64,000 nucleotides of DNA from the NCBI GenBank assembly GCA_017940465.1, contig JAGAYN010000040.1, positions 44,219 to 108,218 on the forward strand, in the 5' to 3' direction. Below, in pieces: positions 43,206 through 50,788 of this stretch. The number at the start of each line of letters is the position of its first letter. Position 1 is the stretch's first letter. The translations under genes were made by a program, and so were the position numbers. The notes under the pieces are model-generated. The model was not told the DNA's origin and did no database searches. It worked only from the letters and a program-made list of their open reading frames with translations. This stretch comes from Bacteroidales bacterium. Its GTDB lineage: Bacteria; Bacteroidota; Bacteroidia; Bacteroidales; P3.

Positions 43206-44006
43206 TCATTCGTGCCGGGCGGAGGCGCGCAGGTCGAGCCGCAGGCCGTCGGCGGCCACGGTGGTGTTGGGGAAGTGGGCCTGGGCCTGGGAGAGGAGCA
43301 GGTCGGGCTCCTTGTAGCGGGCGGAGATGTGGGTCAGCAGCAGCTGGCGCGCACCCGCCTGGGCGGCGAGGCGTGCGGCCTGGCCGGCGGTGAGGTGGAG
43401 CCGTTTCTCGGCCAGGGGGGCGTATTCGTCGGTGAAGGTGCTCTCGAGGCACAGCAGGTCGACCCCCTCCACATAGGGCAGGATGGCCTCGGTGTAGACG
43501 GTGTCGCAGCAGTAGGCATAGCGCAGCCGCCCGCGCGAACCCTCCGGCCTGTCGCCCACGAGGAAGCCGTAGGTGGGCACCGAGTGCGTCAGCGGGAATG
43601 CATCGACGGTGCACTTCGCATTCTCGAACACGCGGTGCAGGCCCTCGGTGAAGTCCATCTCGTGCCACTCGATGGGGTAGGATATGTTGTTGCCCGTCAG
43701 GCGGAAGGTGGTCTCGATCACCTCGCGCGCCCCGACCGGGGCCACCACCGTCGCCGGCTCGGTGCGTCCGCAGAGGTGCATGGTGGAGAGCAGGCCGGGC
43801 AGGCCGAAGAAGTGGTCGCCGTGGAGATGCGAGATGAGGATGGTGGAGATGCTCTGCAGGCGGAACCGCATGCGGCGGATGCCGTTCTGGGTCCCCTCGG
43901 CACAGTCGATGAGCATCTTGAAGCCATTGACATTCAGCACCTGTGCGCTGCAGCAGCGATGGCCTGTGGGGAGGGCGGCTCCGGAGCCTAAGACGGTGAG
44001 TATCAT
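43206..44006 (-). CDS. rnz: Ribonuclease Z
   Basis: 266 residues of the metallo-beta-lactamase fold. The Zn motif is HLHGDHFFGLPGLL (about 60-73). GSGAALPTGHRCCSAQV at the N-terminus and LLLTHISARY near the C-terminus are typical of short bacterial RNase Z, although this protein is slightly shorter than the usual 305 or so residues. It matures the 3' end of tRNA precursors, and both tRNA genes here lack an encoded CCA, consistent with a need for it. It lies convergent to tRNA-Ser. Confidence 0.9.
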   Translation of the reverse strand: MILTVLGSGAALPTGHRCCSAQVLNVNGFKMLIDCAEGTQNGIRRMRFRLQSISTILISHLHGDHFFGLPGLLSTMHLCGRTEPATVVAPVGAREVIETTFRLTGNNISYPIEWHEMDFTEGLHRVFENAKCTVDAFPLTHSVPTYGFLVGDRPEGSRGRLRYAYCCDTVYTEAILPYVEGVDLLCLESTFTDEYAPLAEKRLHLTAGQAARLAAQAGARQLLLTHISARYKEPDLLLSQAQAHFPNTTVAADGLRLDLRASARHE

Positions 44007-44024
44007 GGTCTTGTTCCTTTGGTT

Positions 44025-45506
44025 TTAACGTTTGGGAAAGCAAAGCAGGAGGATGAAGGTGACGAGGCCGTTGAGAATCAGGATCTCGAATCCAAAAGCG
44101 TAGCCGAACCACTGCATGGAGTTGGCTTTCAGCAGATAGCACACCACCGGCGAAGCCACGGCAACGAAGGGGACGGCCCCGTCGCGCACGCCGCGACGGG
44201 TGAAGAGGCCGAAGGCGTAGAGGCCCAGCAGGGGGCCGTAGGTGAAGCCCGCCACGTCGAACAGCGTGTCGATGAGCGACTGATTGTGGAACGGCCGGAA
44301 CGCGATGATTACCAGCAGGTAAAGCAGCGCAAACCCCACATGCACCAGGCGGCGGATCCTGGTCCGCCCCGCTTCATTGGAAATACTGTTTTCACTATCA
44401 TCCTTGAATTTCAAGAAATCATAGCAGAACGTAGTAGTGAGTGCCGTCAGCGTGCCGTCGGCGCTGCTGTAGCCCGCCGCCACCATGCCCAGCACAAAGC
44501 AGACGGCTGTGAACCCGCTGAGGCTGAAGGCGATGGAGGGGAATATCTTGTCGGGCACCACTCCCCCACCCTCGCCCACCGGCAGCGCAAAGCCTGTCTG
44601 CGAGGCATAGGCCAGCAGGGCGGCGCCGAGGCTGAGGAAGAGGATGTTCACCACGATGAAGAGCAGGCTGGAGGTCATGACATTCTTCTGCGCATCGCGC
44701 AACGTCTTGCAGGTGAGGTTTTTCTGCATCATGTCCTGGTCCAGTCCGGTCATGGTGATGGTAATGAACATGCCGGCCAGCACCTGTTTCACCCAGAATT
44801 TGGGAGCCGTCGGGTCGGTGTCGAACATGCGCGTGTAGCCCTGCCCGGACGACGTGCGTATCAACTCCACAAAGTTCATATCCAACCGGTTGAGTATGGC
44901 CACCACCGTGGCCGCCGCGGCGGCCAGGAGGAAGGTGGTCTGCAGCATGTCGGTCCACACCACCGTCTTGATGCCGCCGCGGAAAGTGTATAACAATATG
45001 ATGGCGATGAACACCACCGCCGGCACCCAGAAAGGTACCCCCCAGGCGCGGAAGACGAACTCATAGAGCACAAACACAACGAGATACATCCTCAGCGCCG
45101 AACCCAGCAGACGCGACACGATGAAGAACAGGGCGCCCGTCTTCTCGCTCCGCGGACCGAAGCGCTGGTCGAGGTAGGTGTAGATAGATGTGAGGTTCAG
45201 CTTGTAGTACAACGGCAAGAGTATCAGTGCAATGGCAGCGTAGCCCAACACGTAGCCGAACACCAGCGGCATGTAGGTCCACTGGCCGCTGTAGACGCCG
45301 CCCGGCACCGACATGAAGGTGACGCCGCTCAGCGACGCGCCCACCATGCCGTAGGCCACCACCGGCCACGGCGACCGCCGACCGGCACGGAAGAAAGCCT
45401 CGTTGCCACTCGCCCCGCGCCGCCCCGTCAGCCACATCACCCCGAACAGCAGCGCCGTATAGGCCACAAAACACAGCAGTATAGTCAGTTCCATATTGTC
45501 AGCCAC
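44025..45506 (-). CDS. Sodium:solute symporter (SSF family)
   Basis: 493 residues with about 13 membrane helices. ASLSGVTFMSVPGGVYSGQW (about 57-76), the signature-like GMVAAGYSSADGTLTALTTT (about 340-359) and the final hydrophobic helices mark the SSF/SLC5 family. It uses the Na+ gradient to import a small solute. The substrate is not deducible from this neighbourhood (rnz on one side, a divergent exported protein on the other). Confidence 0.9.
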   Translation of the reverse strand: MADNMELTILLCFVAYTALLFGVMWLTGRRGASGNEAFFRAGRRSPWPVVAYGMVGASLSGVTFMSVPGGVYSGQWTYMPLVFGYVLGYAAIALILLPLYYKLNLTSIYTYLDQRFGPRSEKTGALFFIVSRLLGSALRMYLVVFVLYEFVFRAWGVPFWVPAVVFIAIILLYTFRGGIKTVVWTDMLQTTFLLAAAAATVVAILNRLDMNFVELIRTSSGQGYTRMFDTDPTAPKFWVKQVLAGMFITITMTGLDQDMMQKNLTCKTLRDAQKNVMTSSLLFIVVNILFLSLGAALLAYASQTGFALPVGEGGGVVPDKIFPSIAFSLSGFTAVCFVLGMVAAGYSSADGTLTALTTTFCYDFLKFKDDSENSISNEAGRTRIRRLVHVGFALLYLLVIIAFRPFHNQSLIDTLFDVAGFTYGPLLGLYAFGLFTRRGVRDGAVPFVAVASPVVCYLLKANSMQWFGYAFGFEILILNGLVTFILLLCFPKR

Positions 45507-45520
45507 TGTTAATCAGACTG

Positions 45521-45590
45521 CAAAGATACGAAAAATATACCGAGCCACACAAAATAAATTTGGCCGTATGGGGAAATGTGCGTACCTTTG
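45521..45590. promoter_or_regulatory. Back-to-back promoters for the symporter (minus) and the 45709 gene (plus)
   Basis: Minus strand: TTTG (plus 45550-45553) and TATCTTTG (plus 45521-45528). Plus strand: TTTGG (45559-45563) and TACCTTTG (45583-45590). The -33 boxes of the two promoters are only about 5 bp apart, so the promoters may compete. Confidence 0.75.
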
Positions 45591-45708
45591 CATCTTGCAA
45601 ATCAGAGCCACACCATGGCCTTCTGAAGGCAGTTTTCCATTTTTTTCACTGGAAAACACAATAATATAATAAGGTGTGCGTTACACGTACTAAAATAAAA
45701 AACGGACA

Positions 45709-46488
45709 ATGAACATAGCGAAACTCCTGACGGCCCTGGCCGTCGCACTGATCCCCCTCACCGCCGCCGCCCAGACGGGCCACGACCTGCAGGACGACGG
45801 CCTGCGCGGCACCGTGAAGCGCGTGGACGCCACCATGTACGAGGCTTCCTACGACATGAACGACAATGTGAGCCGTGGCGACCAGCTGGAGCACCTCGTC
45901 ACCGAATACAACCAGCGTGGACAGCGCCGCAGCCAGACCTATCTCTCTGTGGCCGAGGACATCATCTTCCGCACCCGCTACAAGCACGACGGCTTCGGCC
46001 TGACCACCCTCGAACACGTCGTCGACAACCAGGAGCGTGTCATCGGCCGCACCTACTACGTCTATGACGCCGACCACCGGCTGATTGAAGTCTATGTGGA
46101 GGATGCCGAGCGGCAGGTGGAGAGCCGTATGCGGCTGAAACACGACAAGCTGGGCCGCATCGAGCAGCGCTCCTACAACGACCACGTGAACGAAATATTC
46201 AAGCGCGAGAAGTATCTCTTCAACGCCGACGGCACCGTGAACAAAGCCATGATCTACGACCGCTCCAAGCAGAAAGTGCAGGAGAAGCGGTGGGAATACG
46301 ACGCCCAGGGCGAGCCCACCAGTTACACCCTCTACGACTACACCGAAGCCGAGCCCGAAATGTTCGTCACCCTCTACGAACGCGAGTACGACAGCCACGG
46401 CAACTGGGTGCGCTGCACCGAATATGAGGTGCTTGGCGACCGCAAATTCCCCACCTACACCACCATACGCACCATAGAATACTTCTAA
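45709..46488 (+). CDS. Exported protein with YD/RHS-like beta repeats
   Basis: 259 residues with signal peptide MNIAKLLTALAVALIPLTAAAQ. The rest is a run of short beta-strand units such as TEYNQRGQRRSQTY, YVYDADHRLIEVYV, MRLKHDKLGRIEQRSY and WEYDAQGEPTSYTLYDY, each with an aromatic-x-x-x-G/D-x-x pattern like YD or MORN-type sheets. Function unknown, probably periplasmic. It has its own promoter and a leader of about 115 nt containing a TTTTCCA/TGGAAAA hairpin. It ends 1 bp before era. Confidence 0.7.
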   Translation: MNIAKLLTALAVALIPLTAAAQTGHDLQDDGLRGTVKRVDATMYEASYDMNDNVSRGDQLEHLVTEYNQRGQRRSQTYLSVAEDIIFRTRYKHDGFGLTTLEHVVDNQERVIGRTYYVYDADHRLIEVYVEDAERQVESRMRLKHDKLGRIEQRSYNDHVNEIFKREKYLFNADGTVNKAMIYDRSKQKVQEKRWEYDAQGEPTSYTLYDYTEAEPEMFVTLYEREYDSHGNWVRCTEYEVLGDRKFPTYTTIRTIEYF

Positions 46489-46489
46489 T

Positions 46490-47374
46490 ATGGCGCACCG
46501 TGCAGGCTTTGTAAACATCATAGGGAACCCCAACGTCGGCAAGTCGACGCTGATGAACGCCCTGGTGGGCGAGAAACTGAGCATCATCACCAGCAAGGCA
46601 CAGACCACCCGCAAGCGCGTGATGGGCATCGTGAACGGCGACGATTTCCAGATTGTCTACACCGACACCCCCGGCATCGTCAACCCTGCCAACAAGCTGC
46701 ACGAGCAGATGATGGGCTTCATCGGCACCGCACTGCAGGATGCCGATCTCTTCCTGCTGGTGACCGAAAAGGGGGCCCCGGTGAAGAACGAGGCCGTCAT
46801 GGAGCGCGTCCGCCGCTCCAACATCCCGGTGCTGCTCATCATCAACAAGATAGACCTCTCCGACCAAGAGACCATACGCGAGCGGATGGACTACTGGCAA
46901 CGCGAGATACCGCGCGCCACAGTCATCCCCTGCTCCGCCACAGAGCGCTTCAATATCGACGTGATTTTCAACTGCATCCTGCAACTGCTGCCGGAACACC
47001 CCGCCTATTTCCCCAAGGACGAACTGACCGACCGCACCATGCGCTTCTTTGTCAGCGAGATCGTGCGCGAGAAGATACTGCTCTACTACCAGAAAGAAAT
47101 CCCCTACAGTTGCGAGGTGGCGGTGGAAAGCTACGAGGAGCGCGACGGGATAGACAACATCTCGTGCCTCATCTTCGTGGAGCGCGAGAGCCAGAAAGCC
47201 ATCCTCATCGGCCACCAAGGCAAGGCCATCAAGAAACTCGGCACCGAGGCGCGCAAGGACATCGAGGAGTTCACGGGGAAGAAATGCTTCCTCAGCCTCC
47301 ACATCAAGGTGCTCAAAGACTGGCGCAACAGCGAGCGCGCCCTGAAGAGTTTCGGCTACGCACTTGAAGACTAA
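46490..47374 (+). CDS. era: GTPase Era
   Basis: 294 residues. G1 GNPNVGKSTL (about 11-20), G3 DTPG (about 60-63), G4 NKID (about 120-123), then a C-terminal KH domain (about 200-290) with ILIGHQGKAIKKLGTEAR. Era binds the 3' end of 16S rRNA and helps 30S assembly. It follows the exported-protein gene with a 1-bp gap and is 11 bp before the hexapeptide transferase gene, so the three probably form one transcript. Confidence 0.96.
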   Translation: MAHRAGFVNIIGNPNVGKSTLMNALVGEKLSIITSKAQTTRKRVMGIVNGDDFQIVYTDTPGIVNPANKLHEQMMGFIGTALQDADLFLLVTEKGAPVKNEAVMERVRRSNIPVLLIINKIDLSDQETIRERMDYWQREIPRATVIPCSATERFNIDVIFNCILQLLPEHPAYFPKDELTDRTMRFFVSEIVREKILLYYQKEIPYSCEVAVESYEERDGIDNISCLIFVERESQKAILIGHQGKAIKKLGTEARKDIEEFTGKKCFLSLHIKVLKDWRNSERALKSFGYALED

Positions 47375-47385
47375 CCCGTTCCCCC

Positions 47386-47961
47386 ATGATACAGACCCGC
47401 GACGACCTACGACTCTACCTGCAGGAGGACCGCCGAGTGAACCTCGGCAACATCACACGCAAGCAGCTCCTCAAGGCACGCATCAAGGACATCGGCGGCT
47501 ACTCGGCCTACCGCTTTCTCTATGCACTACGGCATCTGGAGTACTATATCAACAACAGCCGCCGCTCGCCCCTGCACAAGTTGGCATGTGGCTACTGGCG
47601 CATGCGCTACGGCCGTCTGGCCAAACGCTACCGCATCGAGATACCTCCCCTCACCACAGGCTACGGCCTCCGCATCAGCCATACGATAGGCGGAGGCATC
47701 GTGTTCAGCATCTGCACCGTGGGCAACTACCTGGACGTGCGCCAGTTCACCACCATCGGCATCAAGACCGACGGACGTGCCGAGGAGCGTCCCGTGCTGG
47801 GCGACCACGTCTACCTGGGCTGCGGCGTGAGCATCATCGGGAATGTGCACATCGGCGACCACGCCGTAATCGGGGCCGGCTCGGTGGTGACCAAAGACAT
47901 CCCCGCCCATGCCATAGCGGTGGGCAACCCCTGCCGGGTGATTTCCATCAAAGAAGCATAA
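47386..47961 (+). CDS. Left-handed beta-helix (hexapeptide) acyltransferase, CysE/LpxA superfamily
   Basis: 191 residues. A helical N-terminal region (about 1-75) precedes a hexapeptide-repeat beta helix (GLRISHTIGGGIVFSICTVG, then VYLGCGVSIIGNVHIGDHAV) and the IGAGSVVTKDIPAHAIAVGNP terminus. This resembles serine acetyltransferases and related O-acetyltransferases, but the CysE dimer helices are poorly matched, so the acceptor is uncertain. It ends at a strong two-way terminator. Confidence 0.85.
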   Translation: MIQTRDDLRLYLQEDRRVNLGNITRKQLLKARIKDIGGYSAYRFLYALRHLEYYINNSRRSPLHKLACGYWRMRYGRLAKRYRIEIPPLTTGYGLRISHTIGGGIVFSICTVGNYLDVRQFTTIGIKTDGRAEERPVLGDHVYLGCGVSIIGNVHIGDHAVIGAGSVVTKDIPAHAIAVGNPCRVISIKEA

Positions 47962-48000
47962 ACAAAGAGGGCCTTTGCAGCAGCAAAGGCCCTCTTTGTT
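47961..48000. terminator. Perfect 18-bp two-way terminator
   Basis: AACAAAGAGGGCCTTTGC, loop AGCA, GCAAAGGCCCTCTTTGTT between the convergent hexapeptide transferase and rplY genes. Confidence 0.9.
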
Positions 48001-48013
48001 TGTATATCCGCGC

Positions 48014-48595
48014 TTATTCGGCTGCGGCTTCCTCAGTGGCGGCGGTGGCGCTGGCACGGGTGCTGACCACGTTGACCACCTCGCTGCTCTTGGGATTGAG
48101 CACTTCGTACTTCTCGGTGGCGATGTCCTGCACACGTATGCGCTGGGCCACGTCGAGGTTGGTGATGTCGAGCAGAATCTCGCTCGGCATGTCGGCCGGC
48201 AGGGCTTTCACCTTGAGGCGCTTCTGCTTGTAGACCAGTTTGCCGCCCTTCATGACGCCCTTGGAGGTGCCGGTGGTGTGGACGGGGATGGACATGACGA
48301 TGGCCTTGTCGTCGCTCAGCTCGTAGAAGTCGGCGTGGTAGACGATGTCGGTCACGGGGTGGAAGTCGATGTCCTTCAGCATGGCGCGACGGACGGTGCC
48401 GTTGATGTCGATGTCGCAATAGCAAGGTTCGGGGTTGAACAGAATGCGCTGGAAAGCTTTCTGCTCGACGCTGAACATGACCTGTTCGGCCTTGCCGTAC
48501 ATGACGCAGGGCACGCGGTCCTCGCGGCGCAGAGCCTTAGCATCCTTTTTCCCTACGTTCTCGCGAAGAGAACCGCTCATTGATACTATTCTCAT
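48014..48595 (-). CDS. rplY: 50S ribosomal protein L25/general stress protein Ctc
   Basis: 193 residues. An N-terminal L25 5S-rRNA-binding domain (about 8-95, LRENVGKKDAKALRREDRVP) and a C-terminal TL5/Ctc beta domain (about 100-180) are followed by an Ala/Glu-rich tail (ATAATEEAAAE). The second ATG (48580, MSGSLREN) may be the true start. It lies 42 bp downstream of prs, as in many bacteria where ctc follows prs. Confidence 0.93.
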   Translation of the reverse strand: MRIVSMSGSLRENVGKKDAKALRREDRVPCVMYGKAEQVMFSVEQKAFQRILFNPEPCYCDIDINGTVRRAMLKDIDFHPVTDIVYHADFYELSDDKAIVMSIPVHTTGTSKGVMKGGKLVYKQKRLKVKALPADMPSEILLDITNLDVAQRIRVQDIATEKYEVLNPKSSEVVNVVSTRASATAATEEAAAE

Positions 48596-48637
48596 GGTTG
48601 TTTGAATTTAGGTTGGTTAATAAATGATATGTATTGA

Positions 48638-49627
48638 TTAATCGTTCATGCGCTTGATGACGCCCTTGCGGTGCAGGGTGGTCTCGTAGAGGTTGTCGAG
48701 GCTCTCGTAGTTCACCACGCGGCGGATGGCCTCGGCCAGCAGCCAGTCGCAGCTGAGGACGTGTATTTTCTCGCTCTCGCGTTTGAGGGGGATGGTGTCG
48801 GTCACCACCAGTTCCTCCAGCACCGAGGCTTCCACCTTCTCGATGGCGTTGCCGCTGAGCACGGGATGGGTGATCATGGCCCGCACGCTCTTGGCGCCGC
48901 TCTCCTTGATGATGCCGGCGGCCTTGCAGATGGTGGAGCCTGTGTCGATGATGTCGTCCAGCAGGATGACGTGCTTGTCCTGCACGTCGCCTATGAGGCG
49001 CATCTCACCGATCTCGTTGGGCTTGGAGCGGTGCTTGTAGCAGATGACGAAGCTGTTGTTGAGCGTCTTGGCGTAGATTCCGGCACGTTTGCTGCCTCCC
49101 ATGTCGGGGCTGGCGAACATGACATCGTCGATGTCGAACTTCTCGCGGATATAGGGCATGAAGACGCTGGAGCCGTAGAGGTGGTCGACCGGCACATTGA
49201 AGAAGGCCTGTATCTGGTCGGCATGGAGGTCCATGGCGATGATGCGGTCCACACCCGCCACGGTGATCATGTCGGCGATGAGCTTGGAGGCTATCGGCAC
49301 ATGGGGTTTGTCCTTACGGTCCTGCCGCGCGAAGCCGTAGTAGGGGATGACGGCCACGATCTTCTGCGCCGAGGCGCGCTTGGCGGCATCGATCATCATC
49401 AGGAGTTCGAAGAGGTTGTCCGTGGGCGGGAGTGTGCTCTGGACGATGAAGACAATACCGCCGCGGATGGTTTCCTCGTAGGAGGGCTGGAACTCGCCGT
49501 CGGCATACTGGAAAACGGTCGAATTGCCCAGCGGGATGCCATAGATTTCAGCCACGCGGCGCGCGAGGTTCTCGGTGGCGCGGCCCGCGAATATGAACAC
49601 TTTGTCCGAACGCATACTGCTCATCAT
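48638..49627 (-). CDS. prs: Ribose-phosphate pyrophosphokinase
   Basis: About 329 residues from ATG 49627 (MMSSMRSDKVFIFAGRATEN; an ATG at 49615 is also possible). The class I PRPP synthetase features are present: YGFARQDRKDKPHVPIASKL flexible loop (about 93-112), MDLHADQIQAFF (about 125-136) and the PRPP-binding VILLDDIIDTGSTI (about 219-232). It makes PRPP for nucleotide, His and Trp synthesis. The promoter is clear 64-94 bp upstream. An upstream ATG at 49666 is too close to the transcription start and is less likely. Confidence 0.95.
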   Translation of the reverse strand: MMSSMRSDKVFIFAGRATENLARRVAEIYGIPLGNSTVFQYADGEFQPSYEETIRGGIVFIVQSTLPPTDNLFELLMMIDAAKRASAQKIVAVIPYYGFARQDRKDKPHVPIASKLIADMITVAGVDRIIAMDLHADQIQAFFNVPVDHLYGSSVFMPYIREKFDIDDVMFASPDMGGSKRAGIYAKTLNNSFVICYKHRSKPNEIGEMRLIGDVQDKHVILLDDIIDTGSTICKAAGIIKESGAKSVRAMITHPVLSGNAIEKVEASVLEELVVTDTIPLKRESEKIHVLSCDWLLAEAIRRVVNYESLDNLYETTLHRKGVIKRMND

Positions 49628-49690
49628 CTTGTTGGTTTTCAGAGTTCTTATACCGGTGCGAGGCACGACATGGGCCTCTCATTCCGAGTG

Positions 49691-49721
49691 CAAAGATACA
49701 CATTTTTGCACGAATGGCAAA
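49691..49721 (-). promoter_or_regulatory. prs promoter
   Basis: Minus strand TTTG (plus 49718-49721), 19-bp spacer, TATCTTTG (plus 49691-49698). It is back to back with the tRNA-Leu promoter, whose TTTG starts 7 bp away. Confidence 0.8.
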
Positions 49722-49727
49722 CTTTTT

Positions 49728-49759
49728 TTTGGCCATGTCGGAAAATGTTAGTACTTTTG
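49728..49759 (+). promoter_or_regulatory. tRNA-Leu promoter
   Basis: TTTG (49728-49731), spacer GCCATGTCGGAAAATGTTAG, TACTTTTG (49752-49759). The spacer nearly equals that of the tRNA-Ser promoter. Confidence 0.85.
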
Positions 49760-49775
49760 CACCCGAAATCCGAGA

Positions 49776-49858
49776 GCCCTGGTGGTGGAATGGTAGACAC
49801 GGTAGACTCAAAATCTGCTGCTCGCAAGGGCGTGTGGGTTCAAGTCCCACCCGGGGTA
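49776..49858 (+). tRNA. tRNA-Leu (anticodon CAA)
   Basis: Acceptor GCCCTGG pairs with CCGGGGT (two G-U pairs), discriminator A. The anticodon loop CTCAAAA gives CAA, reading UUG. A variable arm of the Leu type (TGCTCGCAAGGGCG) and the T arm GTGGGTTCAAGTCCCAC are present. CCA is not encoded (ACA follows). Confidence 0.93.
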
Positions 49859-49860
49859 CA

Positions 49861-49895
49861 GGAGGCGGCGGCCGTAGGGCCGCCGCCTCCCTTTC
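49861..49895 (+). terminator. tRNA-Leu terminator
   Basis: GGAGGCGGCGGCC, loop GTAG, GGCCGCCGCCTCC, then CTTTCTT. Perfect 13-bp stem directly after the tRNA. Confidence 0.85.
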
Positions 49896-49911
49896 TTCCC
49901 AAACGCGCAGC

Positions 49912-50032
49912 AACTCCATACCAACTCCATACCAAGTCCATACCAACTCTATACCAACTCTATAGTAAGTCCGTGATTGCTCCGTGATTGCTCCGTGATT
50001 GGTCCGAGAATACTCCGTGAATGCTCCGTGTC
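49912..50032 (+). repeat. 11-bp tandem array, units AACTCCATACC and TGCTCCGTGAT
   Basis: Eleven 11-bp units in a row. The first five are of the AACTCCATACC kind and the last six of the TGCTCCGTGAT kind, with TCC constant. The 269-bp gap around it holds no gene. The period equals about one DNA helical turn. Confidence 0.9.
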
Positions 50033-50072
50033 TAGTGCGGCATGGATACGGCCTTGGGATGAGGATGCAGAA

Positions 50073-50106
50073 AAGACAGCGGGTGCGCCGGAGGCGCACC
50101 CGCTGA
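50073..50106 (-). terminator. Terminator of the barrel gene at 50128
   Basis: CAGCGGGTGCGCC and GGCGCACCCGCTG, a perfect 13-bp stem, followed on the minus strand by TCTTTTC. Confidence 0.8.
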
Positions 50107-50127
50107 TTCTCAAGCCCTGACGGGGCG

Positions 50128-50763
50128 TTAGAGCATGTAGCTCAGACCGACAAAAATGTTGTTGCCCTTGATGGTGGTGTCGTCCTTGCCGCTGGTGTTG
50201 AGCAGGCCCATGTTGTAGCCGCCGTAGAGACGGAAGTCGGTGAAGTTGATACAGAGGCCGAAGGTGAGGCCGATATCAAATTTCGTGCGGTCGCTATGCT
50301 CGCCGTACCAGTCGTACTCATGGTCGCCGTTCAGCGAAAGGCTAAGGGCACTGACGTTGCCCTCATACTTGTCCTTGCCGTTGAGGGCGAATGTGAACGT
50401 GGGGCCCGCGAAGGCTCCGAGGCGGAAGTCGCTCGAGAACGGGATGCTGTAGTTGAACAGCACGGGCACATCGACCAGCATGTGCTTTGCCTTGCGCTCC
50501 ACCGTTTCCAGACCATAGGTCTCATCATCGGAGGCCATGTGGTAGCGGAACTGGCCACCCACAGCCACACCAAGCTGGTCGGCAAGCTCGATGTTGTAGT
50601 TGAGGCCGATGAAGCCGCCATGGAGGTCGCGCGTGTTGTCGCCGATCTTGTACGACTGGTTGGCGTAGCCGACATTCACTCCCAGGCGGAACTGCTGGGC
50701 ACTGGCGTGGCCGGCGACGAGCATTGCCGCCGCGAGGGCCACCATTGAAAACATTTTTTTCAT
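50128..50763 (-). CDS. Small outer-membrane beta-barrel protein
   Basis: 211 residues. Signal peptide MKKMFSMVALAAAMLVAGHASAQ, then eight or so amphipathic strands (FRLGVNVGYAN, GGFIGLNYNIEL, LGVAVGGQFRYHM, FRLGAFAGPTFTF, DIGLTFGLCINF, FRLYGGYNMGLL) ending in FVGLSYML with an aromatic near the end. It matches the porin/OmpW-OprF-like small barrel class (outer membrane protein beta-barrel domain). Role unknown. Single-gene unit with its own terminator. Confidence 0.85.
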   Translation of the reverse strand: MKKMFSMVALAAAMLVAGHASAQQFRLGVNVGYANQSYKIGDNTRDLHGGFIGLNYNIELADQLGVAVGGQFRYHMASDDETYGLETVERKAKHMLVDVPVLFNYSIPFSSDFRLGAFAGPTFTFALNGKDKYEGNVSALSLSLNGDHEYDWYGEHSDRTKFDIGLTFGLCINFTDFRLYGGYNMGLLNTSGKDDTTIKGNNIFVGLSYML

Positions 50764-50788
50764 GACTATTTGTGTTTGTTTAAAGGAT

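Noticed and set aside
49912-50032. CRISPR-like periodic repeats
   Set aside because: Units are 11 bp and directly adjacent with no unique spacers, and no cas genes are nearby. The 9-bp arrays fail for the same reason.
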